A stretch of 64,000 nt of DNA from Parolsenella sp958406235 (GCF_039062465.1 NZ_JBCLNF010000001.1:380927-444926), one strand, 5' to 3'. Counted from the stretch's first letter, positions 1 to 8,864 are shown. The notes: generated from the sequence alone by a model not told the origin. Translations and numbers: made by a program.

Positions 1-118
1 GCTCTCCGAGGACGACGTCCGTCGCGAGCAGGCTGTCATCCAGAAGCTGACTGACGAGTTCGTCGCTAAGATCGACGAGGCTACCAAGGCTAAGGAAGCC
101 GAGGTAATGGAGATCTAG
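1..118 (+). CDS. frr: Ribosome recycling factor, C-terminal end only
   Basis: The frame open at the left edge encodes the last 38 residues of a protein and stops at 116-118. The tail contains LSEDDVRREQ and ends in EAEVMEI, which matches the C-terminal helix of ribosome recycling factor, the protein that splits post-termination ribosomes with EF-G. The usual frr-uppS-cdsA-dxr order continues downstream and supports the call. The N-terminal four fifths lie outside the window. Confidence 0.88.
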   Translation, partial: LSEDDVRREQAVIQKLTDEFVAKIDEATKAKEAEVMEI

Positions 119-151
119 GAGCCTGTCCACCACTTATTTGAGGAGCAGAAC

Positions 152-934
152 GTGCTGCGCGACGAGCAGAAGCTGATCGAATACTTTGCCGATGCACCGG
201 ATGACATCTCGCTGTCTGATGTCAATCTCGACCATCTCCCCAGCCATATCTCTGTAATCATGGACGGCAATGGCCGTTGGGCCACCCGCCAGGGCAAGGA
301 GAGGGGAGAGGGTCACATCGCGGGCGTTTCCAGTCTTCGCGAGACCATCACCGCTTGCGTTCGACTCGGGATTGATGTTCTGTCCGCATATGCGTTCTCA
401 ACCGAGAACTGGAAGCGTCCACAGCATGAGGTCGATCTCCTCATGCATCTGTTCGCCACCACGCTTCTCAAGGAGCTCCCACTTTTCCATCAGGAAAACG
501 TCAGGCTTGTATTCCTCGGTGATATCGAGGCTCTTCCGGAGAAGACGCGCGATGTCTTCGAGGAGGGTCTTGCTGAGACAGCGGGCAACACGGGCATGGT
601 GCTCGCCCTTGCCGTGAACTACGGCGCAAGAGCCGAGCTCGCCCGTGCCGCCCGCACTCTCGCGGCCCGCGTGGCAAGTGGAGACATCAATATCGAGGAT
701 ATCGACGAGGGTGCTGTCGCGGCCTCGCTCTATACCGCCGATCTTCCTGATCCGGAGCTTCTCATTCGAACCTCCGGAGAACTTCGACTTTCCAACTATC
801 TTCTTTGGCAGCTTGCTTACAGCGAGTTCTATGTCACGGACACCCTCTGGCCAGATTTCGATCGCTGGGAACTCCTTCGCGGCATTAAGGCTTTCCAGGG
901 CCGAGACCGTCGCTTTGGCGGGGTGAAGGCCTAA
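152..934 (+). CDS. uppS: Undecaprenyl diphosphate synthase (cis-prenyltransferase)
   Basis: This 260-residue protein should make the C55 lipid carrier for peptidoglycan by adding isopentenyl units to farnesyl diphosphate at the membrane. The family signature IMDGNGRWA (residues about 36-44) includes the catalytic Asp, AFSTENWKRP follows, and RTSGELRLSN near residue 206 is the IPP-binding motif. Length is normal. The GTG start at 152 has an aggag site at 141-145. It follows frr by 33 bases and abuts cdsA, so it is probably in the same operon as the later MEP-pathway genes dxr and ispG. Confidence 0.95.
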   Translation: MLRDEQKLIEYFADAPDDISLSDVNLDHLPSHISVIMDGNGRWATRQGKERGEGHIAGVSSLRETITACVRLGIDVLSAYAFSTENWKRPQHEVDLLMHLFATTLLKELPLFHQENVRLVFLGDIEALPEKTRDVFEEGLAETAGNTGMVLALAVNYGARAELARAARTLAARVASGDINIEDIDEGAVAASLYTADLPDPELLIRTSGELRLSNYLLWQLAYSEFYVTDTLWPDFDRWELLRGIKAFQGRDRRFGGVKA

Positions 935-1888
935 TTGTCTACAGAAGAACATCGCGACAAGGAAATGCCATCCAAGAGCTCTGTCGGCATCAATAAGGTG
1001 TCAGACACCATGGAGCGCAGACGAGCGGCTCGCGAAGACGCGCGCGTCATCGGTGGCCTTCGCAGCCAACGTTTTCGGTCGAGTGCTGAGAAGTTCATCA
1101 CTCGCTCGACGTATGGTCTTCTCTATGCCGCGATTATTCTCGTCTGCCTCTTTTGGGGTCGAGTTCCCACGATGTTCCTCGTTTCCGCTATGTCATGGCT
1201 TTGTGGGTCTGAGTTCTACCGCATGGCTCGTCTTGGTGGCAGAATGCCTAACGAGTTTATCGGACTAGCCGCCGCCGCTCTGTATCCGCTTGCAGCGCTA
1301 GTCTCCGTTGAGGGTCAGACTGGAGTTACGCTCCTGCTCATGCTCGCAGCTGGCACTTGGTATGTCCTCACTCCTAGAGCTAGCATTTCTGATGCGGCGA
1401 TTACGGTCTTCGGCGCAGCCTATACGGGCCTGCTGTTCTCATCTGTCGTCGTTATCAGGGCTTCGTACCTTGGAACTGAAGGCGCGCTCCTAACGCTCGG
1501 CGTCATGGGGTCTGTCTGGGTTAACGATGCCACTGCATATATATTCGGGTCGCAATTTGGAAAGCATAAGATGGCTCCCCGCATTTCTCCCAATAAGAGC
1601 TGGGAGGGTTTTGTGGGCGGTCTTCTTGGTAGCTGCCTGACATGGATCGCTCTCTACGCGCTAAAGGTGTGTGGGATCAGACTGCTCCTGGCACTCATCG
1701 GTGGTCTTGTCTGCGGCGTTTCTGGCGTCATCGGCGACCTCTTTGAGAGCCGCCTCAAGCGCGCGGTTGGAGTAAAGGACTCCGGGAACCTAATTCCTGG
1801 TCATGGAGGTCTTTTGGATCGCTCGGATTCCATGCTATTTGCAACCATGACCGCCTATTTCGTTCTTCACATCGGAGGGATTCTGTGA
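935..1888 (+). CDS. cdsA: Phosphatidate cytidylyltransferase (CDP-diacylglycerol synthase)
   Basis: This integral membrane protein (317 residues from the TTG at 935) should make CDP-diacylglycerol from phosphatidate and CTP, the branch point for anionic phospholipids. The C-terminal signature is clear: KR, then KDSG, then PGHGGLLDRSDS near residues 285-300. Several hydrophobic segments follow an N-terminal arm of about 60 mostly charged residues. The TTG directly abuts the uppS stop; in-frame ATGs at 965 and 1010 are alternatives that would shorten the arm. The stop overlaps the dxr start by 4 bases. Confidence 0.92.
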   Translation: MSTEEHRDKEMPSKSSVGINKVSDTMERRRAAREDARVIGGLRSQRFRSSAEKFITRSTYGLLYAAIILVCLFWGRVPTMFLVSAMSWLCGSEFYRMARLGGRMPNEFIGLAAAALYPLAALVSVEGQTGVTLLLMLAAGTWYVLTPRASISDAAITVFGAAYTGLLFSSVVVIRASYLGTEGALLTLGVMGSVWVNDATAYIFGSQFGKHKMAPRISPNKSWEGFVGGLLGSCLTWIALYALKVCGIRLLLALIGGLVCGVSGVIGDLFESRLKRAVGVKDSGNLIPGHGGLLDRSDSMLFATMTAYFVLHIGGIL

Positions 1889-3081
1889 GTATTTTCGAGG
1901 AGATGTCCTCAAGCCTTGAAAGGCGTCGTCCGACTCGCCTGGCCCTCTTGGGCTGCACGGGGTCTATTGGCACCCAGACGCTTGATATCTGTCGCATGCA
2001 CCCTGACAAGGTGGAACTTGCTGCCATCGCGGTGAACTCTTCCTGCAAGGGGCTTGTAGAAGTTGCTCGGGAATTTGGCGTGCCCCATGTTGCCGTTGCA
2101 GACGAGGCCCGCAAGGACGATCCGATTCTCGAGGAGCTCCCCGAGGGATGCGACCTCGGTTTTGGCCAGGACGCCGTCACGCGTCTTGCCAGCCTTCCGG
2201 ACGTCGATTGCGTACTCGTTGCCGTAGTTGGCGAAGCTGGAATCTGGGCGAGCGCTGAGGCCCTTCGCTGCGGCAAGATTTGGGCGCCTGCAAACAAGGA
2301 GGCCCTTGTCATCGGCGGGGACCTTCTCATGCCCATGGCTAAGCCGGGCAGGGTTCTTCCCGTCGACTCCGAGCATAACGCTATCTACCAGTGCCTCGTT
2401 GGGGAGAGGCGCGAGGACCTTTCGAAGATTTGGCTCACCTGCTCTGGCGGCCCCTTTTTCGGCAGTTCTCGCGAGCAGCTCGAAAATGTCACCGCGGCGC
2501 AAGCTCTCGCGCACCCCACGTGGAAAATGGGATCTAAGATCACCATCGACTGCGCAACCCTGATGAACAAGGGGCTCGAGGTCATCGAGGCGCATCATCT
2601 CTTCGATGTTCCCATTGACGACATCAATGTTCTCGTTCACAGGCAGAGTAAGGTACATTCCGCCGTCGAGTTCTCGGACGGCTCGGTTAAGGCGCAGCTT
2701 GGCCCCTCAGACATGAGAGTCGCCATTCAATATGCTTTGAGCTATCCAGAGCGCTGGGAAAGCCCGGCCACCCACGTGGATTGGCGCTCCAGCGAGCCCC
2801 TCACCTTTGCCGCGCCTGATGTCGAGTCGTTCCGCTGTCTTTCCCTCGCGCTTGAGGCGGGCCGTACGGGGGGCACGCTTCCCTGCGCGATGAACGCAGC
2901 CAATGAGGTGGCAAACGAGGCCTTTAGAAACGCCGCCTGTGGATTCTGCGACATCGATCGCGTTGTCGAGCGCGTGATGGAGATGACGGAGGTCGAGCCG
3001 CTCTCCTCATTCGAACAGATAGCCGAGGTTGACGCTCTTTCGCGCAGTCGCGCTCGTGCTCTTGTCTCGGAGCTTGTATGA
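1885..3081 (+). CDS. dxr: 1-deoxy-D-xylulose 5-phosphate reductoisomerase
   Basis: This is the second enzyme of the MEP isoprenoid pathway, converting DXP to 2-C-methyl-D-erythritol 4-phosphate with NADPH. The NADPH-binding loop LGCTGSIGTQTLD lies near residues 23-35, ANKEALV near residue 138, and the metal and substrate loop PVDSEHNAIYQCL near residues 160-172. Length (398 residues) is normal. The GTG start at 1885 overlaps cdsA by 4 bases, indicating translational coupling. The next gene, rseP, again overlaps by 4 bases. Confidence 0.95.
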   Translation: MSIFEEMSSSLERRRPTRLALLGCTGSIGTQTLDICRMHPDKVELAAIAVNSSCKGLVEVAREFGVPHVAVADEARKDDPILEELPEGCDLGFGQDAVTRLASLPDVDCVLVAVVGEAGIWASAEALRCGKIWAPANKEALVIGGDLLMPMAKPGRVLPVDSEHNAIYQCLVGERREDLSKIWLTCSGGPFFGSSREQLENVTAAQALAHPTWKMGSKITIDCATLMNKGLEVIEAHHLFDVPIDDINVLVHRQSKVHSAVEFSDGSVKAQLGPSDMRVAIQYALSYPERWESPATHVDWRSSEPLTFAAPDVESFRCLSLALEAGRTGGTLPCAMNAANEVANEAFRNAACGFCDIDRVVERVMEMTEVEPLSSFEQIAEVDALSRSRARALVSELV

Positions 3082-4472
3082 GCTGGCTCTCATCTTTTGC
3101 CTCGGCAGCCATTTGGGGGATATTCCTTCTCTCGATACTCGTGTTCCTTCATGAGGGAGGGCATTTTCTTGCCGCCAGGGCTTTCGACATGCGCGTAACA
3201 GAATTCTTTCTCGGCATGCCTTGTCGCTACAAGCTTTCGTACAAGAGTAGGACGCGCGGTACGGAGATTGGCATTACTCCCATTCTCCTTGGGGGATACA
3301 ACCGCATTTGCGGCATGAATGGCCCTGCAGGCACACGTGCTGCCGAGGTTCTTTCCGCCGTCGCGCGTGTCGGCCGCATCAAAATCTCTCAACTCTCCGA
3401 AGAGCTTGCCATGGATACGAATGAGCTCGTCGACGTTCTTTCCGTGCTGGTTGATTGGGCGTCTATAGAGCCGTACTACGATGAGAGCCTTGGAGAAAAC
3501 CCAAGCCAAAAGACATGGCCAGAGCAAGTTCAGACCGTAGAGCGCGATGCGAACCTGCTGACTGCGTTCGATCGAGGCCACGACTTCTCGCTCCCCGGTT
3601 CTACGAAGGCGGGGGAGAGTCATGCCCTTCCTGATGGTGGAGCCGACGCGTTCCTTGCGCAGGAGCGGTCACGGACGTATCAGGGCAAAGGGTTCTTTGC
3701 TCGCGTGTTGACCCTGGTGGCAGGCCCCGCGGTCAATGTCGTTCTTGGCATTGCTCTAGTCGTTGGTTGCCTTTCGATCGGCGGAGTCCAAGTCGTTGAA
3801 AACGTGCCGGAAATCGGGTCCGTCGAGGTGGGTTCGCTTGCCGAGCGATGCGGTCTGACCGAAGGCGATCGAATCTCCTCCGTCAATGGGACGTCGGTCT
3901 CCACCTGGGTGGAGCTTTGCGACCAGCTCAACGAGTGCCTAGCGTCTGGCCAGACTTTCACCGTGGAATTCAATCGCGATGGCCAGCAACTCGAAGGTGC
4001 CGTTGACCCAGCTAACAACCCGCTTGAGTCGGGAAAGTTTGGCATCACGGCCGTCGTTACGACGTTGCACCCAAGTGTTGTCGACTCTATTAAGGCCGCC
4101 CTCAACTATGTGACGGCAACGGTGTCCTATATTGCTCAGCTGTTCCAACCCGCCCACACTGCTGAGGTTGTCTCGCAGTCTTCGTCCGTCGTTGGCATTT
4201 CCGTTATGGCGTCTCAGGCGGCCGCGTCGGGTGCGAGAGACTTTCTGTTCCTCTTGGCGGCGATTTCGCTTTCGCTCGGATTCATGAACCTCATTCCCAT
4301 TCCTCCGCTTGACGGTGGAAAGTTTCTCATCGAGGTCATACAGCTGCTTATTCGCAGGGATGTCTCGATTCGCGTTCAGAATGCCCTGTCTTACCTGGGC
4401 ATTATTCTCGCAATGATCTTGTTCTTCTTCGTCTTGAAGCAGGACATCGTTCGAATTGTCTTTGGAGGTTAG
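3078..4472 (+). CDS. rseP: RseP-type site-2 intramembrane zinc protease with an extra cytosolic domain
   Basis: This is a membrane metalloprotease of family M50, which cleaves substrates such as anti-sigma factors within the membrane. The zinc motif HEGGH is at residues 25-29 in the first membrane segment. The ligand loop IPIPPLDGG (406-414) lies in the last third, and a PDZ domain spans about 238-312. Residues about 88-200 are an insertion between the LLGGY motif and the second membrane segment; its first half (88-135) reads like a winged helix-turn-helix. At 464 residues the protein is longer than typical homologues. The dxr-rseP-ispG order is common. Confidence 0.9.
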   Translation: MSWLSSFASAAIWGIFLLSILVFLHEGGHFLAARAFDMRVTEFFLGMPCRYKLSYKSRTRGTEIGITPILLGGYNRICGMNGPAGTRAAEVLSAVARVGRIKISQLSEELAMDTNELVDVLSVLVDWASIEPYYDESLGENPSQKTWPEQVQTVERDANLLTAFDRGHDFSLPGSTKAGESHALPDGGADAFLAQERSRTYQGKGFFARVLTLVAGPAVNVVLGIALVVGCLSIGGVQVVENVPEIGSVEVGSLAERCGLTEGDRISSVNGTSVSTWVELCDQLNECLASGQTFTVEFNRDGQQLEGAVDPANNPLESGKFGITAVVTTLHPSVVDSIKAALNYVTATVSYIAQLFQPAHTAEVVSQSSSVVGISVMASQAAASGARDFLFLLAAISLSLGFMNLIPIPPLDGGKFLIEVIQLLIRRDVSIRVQNALSYLGIILAMILFFFVLKQDIVRIVFGG

Positions 4473-4473
4473 C

Positions 4474-5571
4474 ATGCTCGACCTTCGACTCCCGTCCCAA
4501 CAGGCCGCCCCGCTTCCTAGGGAGCTCACTCATCAGGTGCACGTGGGCAACGTTCCTGTTGGCGGGGGAGCTCCCGTGTCGGTCCAATCCATGTGCACCA
4601 CCGCCACGACCGATCCCGTAGCGACGCTAGCGCAGATCCATGACCTCGTTGACCTCGGCTGTGAAATCGTTCGCGTTGCGATTCCGCACGCTGATGCTCT
4701 CGACGGCTTTGCCGAGACGTGCGCCGAGTCGCCTATCCCCGTCGTTGCTGACGTGCACTTCGACCACCGCTTTGCTATCGAGGCGGCGCGTCGTGGTGCC
4801 GCCGGCATTCGCATCAATCCCGGAAACATCGGCTCTTTCGATCGTGTGGATGCCGTCATCGACGCGGCAGGGGAGGCTGGAATCCCCATTCGCATCGGAG
4901 TGAACGCTGGCTCTCTCGACAAGGAGATCGATGCGCGCGAAGACCTGACGCAACCCGAGAAGCTTGTCCAGAGCGCCGTCTCCTTCGTGCGGCATTTCGA
5001 GGAGCGCGGCTTCAGAGACATCGTTCTCTCCGCCAAGGTCCACGACGTTCCCGCGACGATTCTCACCAATCGCGAGCTTTCCCGAGTCCTGCCTCATGTG
5101 CCACTCCATCTTGGTGTTACGGAGGCGGGCACCATTCGCCAGGGCACGGTTAAGAACGTCTCGGCGCTCTCCGTGCTGCTCTCTGAGGGTATTGGCGACA
5201 CCATGCGCCTTTCCCTCACCGCTCCGCCCACCGAGGAGGTTCCCGTTGCCTGGGAGCTTCTGCAGTCCCTCGGTATGCGGCGTCGCACTCCGGAGCTCGT
5301 AAGCTGTCCCACCTGCGGCAGGTGCCAGGTCAACCTTATCGAGATCGCCAACGAGGTCGAGGAGAGACTCCAGAAGATCTCGGCCCCCATTTCCGTTGCC
5401 GTCATGGGGTGTGTCGTCAACGGCCCGGGCGAGGCGCGCGGCGCCGACATCGGCGTTGCGTGCGGACTTGGCACCGGGCTAATCATCGCTGGGGGAGAAA
5501 CCCTGCGAAAAGTCCCCGAGGATCGCATCGTCGATGAGCTTTTCGCCGAAATTCACGCGCGTTTCGAATAA
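4474..5571 (+). CDS. ispG: 4-hydroxy-3-methylbut-2-en-1-yl diphosphate synthase (iron-sulfur)
   Basis: This MEP-pathway enzyme reduces ME-cPP to HMBPP using a [4Fe-4S] cluster. The N-terminal half is a TIM-barrel domain (VQSMCTT, VADVHFD, IRINPGNIG). The cluster ligands are CPTCGRC at about residues 276-282 and CVVNGPGE about 40 residues further on. I chose ATG 4474 because ggagg at 4464-4468 lies 5 bases upstream; an in-frame TTG at 4456 lies inside rseP and lacks such a site. The resulting 365-residue length is normal. Confidence 0.95.
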   Translation: MLDLRLPSQQAAPLPRELTHQVHVGNVPVGGGAPVSVQSMCTTATTDPVATLAQIHDLVDLGCEIVRVAIPHADALDGFAETCAESPIPVVADVHFDHRFAIEAARRGAAGIRINPGNIGSFDRVDAVIDAAGEAGIPIRIGVNAGSLDKEIDAREDLTQPEKLVQSAVSFVRHFEERGFRDIVLSAKVHDVPATILTNRELSRVLPHVPLHLGVTEAGTIRQGTVKNVSALSVLLSEGIGDTMRLSLTAPPTEEVPVAWELLQSLGMRRRTPELVSCPTCGRCQVNLIEIANEVEERLQKISAPISVAVMGCVVNGPGEARGADIGVACGLGTGLIIAGGETLRKVPEDRIVDELFAEIHARFE

Positions 5572-5591
5572 ACAGCGGACCGCTCGCAAGC

Positions 5592-5621
5592 TTGGGCCTT
5601 TTGTCCGGTTCGCGTTAGAAT
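5592..5621 (+). promoter_or_regulatory. Possible promoter for proS
   Basis: TTGGGC (5592-5597) and TAGAAT (5616-5621) are separated by 18 bases in the 99-base gap between ispG and proS. The -10 box is good and the -35 box moderate. This would let proS be transcribed separately from the upstream operon. Confidence 0.4.
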
Positions 5622-5670
5622 GACTAGGCCAATTAACGAGCGCCAATAGCGCCGATTAAAGGATACAGCT

Positions 5671-7389
5671 ATGAACCCAATGAAGATGAGCCGTCTTTAC
5701 GCCCCCACCCTCAAAGAGGATCCCACCGAGGCCGAGCTCGCGAGCCATCGCCTGCTTCTTCGCGCGGGCATGATTCGTAAGGAGGCTGCTGGCCTCTACA
5801 CGTATCTGCCACTGGCTTGGCGCTCCATCCGCAAGATCGAGAACATCGTTCGCGACGAGATGGACACGCATGACGCCCAGGAGCTCATGATGCCTATCAT
5901 GGTCGACGCGGACCTGTGGCGCCAGAGCGGCCGCATCGATGCCTATGGCAAGGAGCTCGTCCGCTTCAACGATCGTCACGAGCGCGAGTTCGTCCTTGGC
6001 CCGACTCACGAGGAGACTATCACCGCCCTCGTTCGCAACGAGCTCAGGAGCTATAAACAGCTGCCCGTCAACCTCTACCACATCCAGGACAAGTTCCGCG
6101 ACGAGTTCCGCCCTCGCTACGGCCTCATGCGCGGGCGCGAGTTCATCATGAAGGATGCCTACTCCTTCTCTGCCACTCAGGAGAGCCTGCAGGAGGAGTA
6201 CGACAAGATGAAGGAGGCGTACGCAAACATTTGCGTACGCTGTGGCCTGAAGGCCCTTCCCGTCGTCGCCGATAGCGGAGAGATCGGCGGCGATACTTCC
6301 GTCGAGTTTATGGCTCTCGCGGATGCCGGCGAGGCAAGCCTCGTTTACTGCGATGATTGTGGATTCGCTGCGGACGATGAAGCGGCGAGCACGATGGTTG
6401 CCGTCAGCGAGGGTCCGGGCGACGGCACCCTCACCAAGGTAGAGACCCCGGGTCTCGGCACCATCGCCGACGTCGCCAAGTTCTTCGGCTTCCCCGAGAA
6501 CGGCACGCGCAAGGCCCTCGCCATCATCGACGCCGAGGGTAACCCCGTCGTGGCCATCGTCCCCGGCGACCACGAGCTCAACGACTGCAAGGCGGAGCAC
6601 GTCTTCGGTAAGGGCTATCGCCTCATGACCGACGAGGAGCTCGAGGAGCATGGCCTGTTCAAGGGCTTTATCGGCCCCGTGAACCTCCCCGAGGGCATTC
6701 GCCTCGTCTGCGACAAGAGCCTTGAGGGTTCCAAGAGCTGGACGTGCGGCGCCAACGAGGTCGACTACCACTTCACTGGCGCCTGCCCGGGTCGCGACTT
6801 CACCCCTGATGAGTGGGCTGACCTTGTGACCGTCGTCGCCGGCGATCCCTGTCCCCACTGCGGCCGTCCGCTTGCCTCTGCCCGCGGCATCGAGGTCTCC
6901 CAGGTCTTCCAACTCGGCACCAAGTATTCCGAGGCCATGGGCGCCTACTTCATGGATGAGGACGGCAAGGAGAAGCCTCTGATCATGGGCTGTTATGGTG
7001 TTGGCGTCTCTCGTACGCTCGCTGCCATCGTCGAGCAGCACAACGACGAGAACGGCATCATCTGGCCTGTCTCCGTCGCCCCGTACGAGGTTTCGATCAT
7101 CCCGCTCGACGTTAACGACGATCTCGTCTGGCCCGTCGCGGAGAAGGTCAGCGCAGCTCTTGCCGAGATGGGCATCGAAGTCATTGTCGACGACCGCAAG
7201 GAGCGCCCTGGCGTCAAGTTTGCCGATAACGACCTCATGGGCTTCCCGTACCAGATCGTGTGCGGCAAGAAGGCCGTTAAGAACGGCAACGTCGAACTCA
7301 AGGACCGTGCCACCGGCGAGCGCTCCGAGGTCGCCATCGATGAGGTCGCCGAGAAGGTTGCTCAGCTCGTTCTCGCTGCCAGGGCTTAG
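5671..7389 (+). CDS. proS: Prolyl-tRNA synthetase, bacterial type with editing domain
   Basis: This class II aminoacyl-tRNA synthetase charges tRNA-Pro. Motif 2 appears as FRDEFRPRYGLMRGREF (near residue 150), and the editing (INS) domain occupies about residues 225-400 between motifs 2 and 3. Motif 3 is GCYGVGVSRTLAA (near residues 440-452), followed by the anticodon-binding domain. The 572-residue length fits the long bacterial form. The start is ATG 5671 with an AAAGGA site. A tRNA-Pro(GGG) gene lies at 29755 in the same window. Confidence 0.97.
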   Translation: MNPMKMSRLYAPTLKEDPTEAELASHRLLLRAGMIRKEAAGLYTYLPLAWRSIRKIENIVRDEMDTHDAQELMMPIMVDADLWRQSGRIDAYGKELVRFNDRHEREFVLGPTHEETITALVRNELRSYKQLPVNLYHIQDKFRDEFRPRYGLMRGREFIMKDAYSFSATQESLQEEYDKMKEAYANICVRCGLKALPVVADSGEIGGDTSVEFMALADAGEASLVYCDDCGFAADDEAASTMVAVSEGPGDGTLTKVETPGLGTIADVAKFFGFPENGTRKALAIIDAEGNPVVAIVPGDHELNDCKAEHVFGKGYRLMTDEELEEHGLFKGFIGPVNLPEGIRLVCDKSLEGSKSWTCGANEVDYHFTGACPGRDFTPDEWADLVTVVAGDPCPHCGRPLASARGIEVSQVFQLGTKYSEAMGAYFMDEDGKEKPLIMGCYGVGVSRTLAAIVEQHNDENGIIWPVSVAPYEVSIIPLDVNDDLVWPVAEKVSAALAEMGIEVIVDDRKERPGVKFADNDLMGFPYQIVCGKKAVKNGNVELKDRATGERSEVAIDEVAEKVAQLVLAARA

Positions 7390-7394
7390 TTCTT

Positions 7395-8549
7395 ATGCCT
7401 GCTTGCCAGACTAATACTGACCTTGCCCGTCTCGCGACAAGTGGAATCCGCCGTTTCACCGCGCTCGCGAACCAGACTCCGGGTTGTGTCAAGCTCACTC
7501 TTGGTGAGCCCGAGTTTGACACTCCGGAGCCAATTCGCGAGGCGGTTGCGGAGTCGCTGTCGCGCGGTCTAACGCACTATCCTCCCAACAACGGACGCCT
7601 CGAGCTGCTTGCCGCCTTAAGCGCCTACATGTCTTGTCACGGGCTTTCATACGACGTGGATGAGCTCATCGTTACTTGTGGAGCCACGGAGGCGCTCTCG
7701 GCGTCAATCATGGCTCTGCTAAACCCCGGCGACGAGGTCATTGTGCCGGTTCCGGCGTTTGGCCTCTATGAGACGATCGTGCGTGCCGCTCACGGGACAT
7801 ACGTTCCGTTCGACACAAGCGAGCATGGATTCCAGATTTGCGAGGAAGAGCTCGAATCCGTCGTAACGTCACATACGCGAGCGATAATCATTACGTCTCC
7901 TAACAACCCAACTGGTTGCATCTACACCCCAGAGACGCTAGATGCCGTCGCCAACTGTGCCGCCCGCCATGGCTTCTGCGTCATCTGCGACGACGTCTAC
8001 AACAGGCTTGTTTATGACGCCGGGTACGAGCGCTTTGCCGTTCGGCATTCAGAGCTTCGCGAGCAGACCATCGTCGTGGACTCGTTTTCCAAACCCTGGG
8101 CGATGACGGGATGGCGTCTTGGCTGGCTCGCGGCGGCGCCCTCTCTTAAGTCCCAAGTCGAGAAGATGCACCAATATCTCGTTTCAAGCGTTCCGGCGTT
8201 TCTGCAGGACGCAGCTGTCGTTGCGCTTGGGCTTGGGATTGACGAAATGGTTGCCACCTATAAAACCCGACGCGATCTCGTTTGCTCGCGACTCGATGCT
8301 ATGAGTCTTTCGTTTAATTCTCCCGGTGGAGCGTTCTACGCATTCCCTCGAATTGATTCGTTTGGCATGAGTTCGGAGGAATTCTGCGAGCGAGCGATTA
8401 GGGAAGCTGGAGTTGCGCTCGTTCCAGGCTCTTGTTTTGGGGTCGAGGGATTCGCGCGCCTTTCGTATTGCGTAAGCGATAGCGACCTAGAGACAGGCCT
8501 AGAGAGGCTAGGGAAGTTCATTAGCTCTCTCGGAGGGGTTTCTTTCTAG
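7395..8549 (+). CDS. PLP-dependent aminotransferase, class I/II (aspartate aminotransferase-like)
   Basis: The 384-residue protein has fold-type I aminotransferase landmarks: LTLGEPEFDTP near the N-terminus, SPNNPTG at 168-174 (substrate and PLP contacts), ICDDVY at 197-202 with the pyridine-ring Asp, and SFSKPWAMTGWRLGW with the PLP-binding Lys at 233. Family If enzymes of this kind act on aspartate, aromatic amino acids or acyl-diaminopimelate, and the substrate cannot be told from sequence. It starts 5 bases after proS and is probably co-transcribed with it. Confidence 0.88.
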   Translation: MPACQTNTDLARLATSGIRRFTALANQTPGCVKLTLGEPEFDTPEPIREAVAESLSRGLTHYPPNNGRLELLAALSAYMSCHGLSYDVDELIVTCGATEALSASIMALLNPGDEVIVPVPAFGLYETIVRAAHGTYVPFDTSEHGFQICEEELESVVTSHTRAIIITSPNNPTGCIYTPETLDAVANCAARHGFCVICDDVYNRLVYDAGYERFAVRHSELREQTIVVDSFSKPWAMTGWRLGWLAAAPSLKSQVEKMHQYLVSSVPAFLQDAAVVALGLGIDEMVATYKTRRDLVCSRLDAMSLSFNSPGGAFYAFPRIDSFGMSSEEFCERAIREAGVALVPGSCFGVEGFARLSYCVSDSDLETGLERLGKFISSLGGVSF

Positions 8550-8614
8550 TGCGAGTAAGTTCTTAGTGGTCTGCGTGTTCTTGCTCGAGCTAGAAAGAAA
8601 TTCTAAATTCTGAC

Positions 8615-8642
8615 TTGCGCGACTTCTAAGGTTTGGTAATAT
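8615..8642 (+). promoter_or_regulatory. Predicted promoter of the tRNA-Ala/tRNA-CAU cluster
   Basis: TTGCGC (8615-8620) and TAATAT (8637-8642) are 16 bases apart, and the -10 box ends 17 bases before the tRNA. The same TTGCGC -35 hexamer precedes the tRNA-Pro gene at 29701. Confidence 0.55.
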
Positions 8643-8659
8643 CTCTTTCGCACCAATTC

Positions 8660-8735
8660 GGGGAATTAGCTCAGTTGGGAGAGCGCATGACTGGCAGTCA
8701 TGAGGTCAGGGGTTCGAACCCCCTATTCTCCACCA
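8660..8735 (+). tRNA. tRNA-Ala (anticodon GGC), copy 1
   Basis: The 76-base gene folds as a full cloverleaf with encoded CCA. The acceptor stem GGGGAAT/ATTCTCC carries G3:U70, the alanine identity pair. The anticodon loop CTGGCAG gives GGC, reading GCC codons, and the T arm is GGTTCGAACC. An identical second copy is at 10406-10481. Confidence 0.97.
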
Positions 8736-8744
8736 TAAATGAGG

Positions 8745-8773
8745 GGGCGGCGGCTTAGGTCGTCGCCCTTTTT
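8745..8773 (+). terminator. Intrinsic terminator after tRNA-Ala copy 1
   Basis: A 10-bp stem (8745-8754 with 8759-8768, two G-U pairs) and a 4-base loop are followed by five T. It lies between the tRNA-Ala and CAU tRNA genes, so read-through to the second tRNA would be partial. Confidence 0.75.
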
Positions 8774-8779
8774 GTTAAC

Positions 8780-8855
8780 GGGCCTATGGCGCAACGGTTA
8801 GCGCGAGGGACTCATAATCCCCAGGTTGCAGGTTCGAATCCTGCTGGGCCCACCA
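8780..8855 (+). tRNA. tRNA with CAU anticodon, probably tRNA-Ile2
   Basis: A 76-base cloverleaf with encoded CCA and anticodon loop CTCATAA. CAU can be elongator Met or, after lysidine modification by TilS, Ile2 reading AUA. The acceptor stem GGGCCTA/TGGGCCC has C4:G69 and C5:G68, the pairs known to favour TilS recognition in E. coli, which elongator tRNA-Met lacks. I therefore prefer Ile2, but Met is not excluded. Confidence 0.85.
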
Positions 8856-8864
8856 GAGTTAGTC

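Noticed and set aside
5572..5670. T-box or other riboswitch before proS
   Set aside because: The gap is only 99 bases, with no T-box sequence and no large terminator/antiterminator pair.
5656..7041. 461-codon open frame on the minus strand
   Set aside because: It lies wholly antisense to proS, which has every class II synthetase motif. The reverse frame stays open because of the G/C-ending codons of proS, and its product is a Leu/Val/Ala/Glu/Gly-rich sequence without family pattern.
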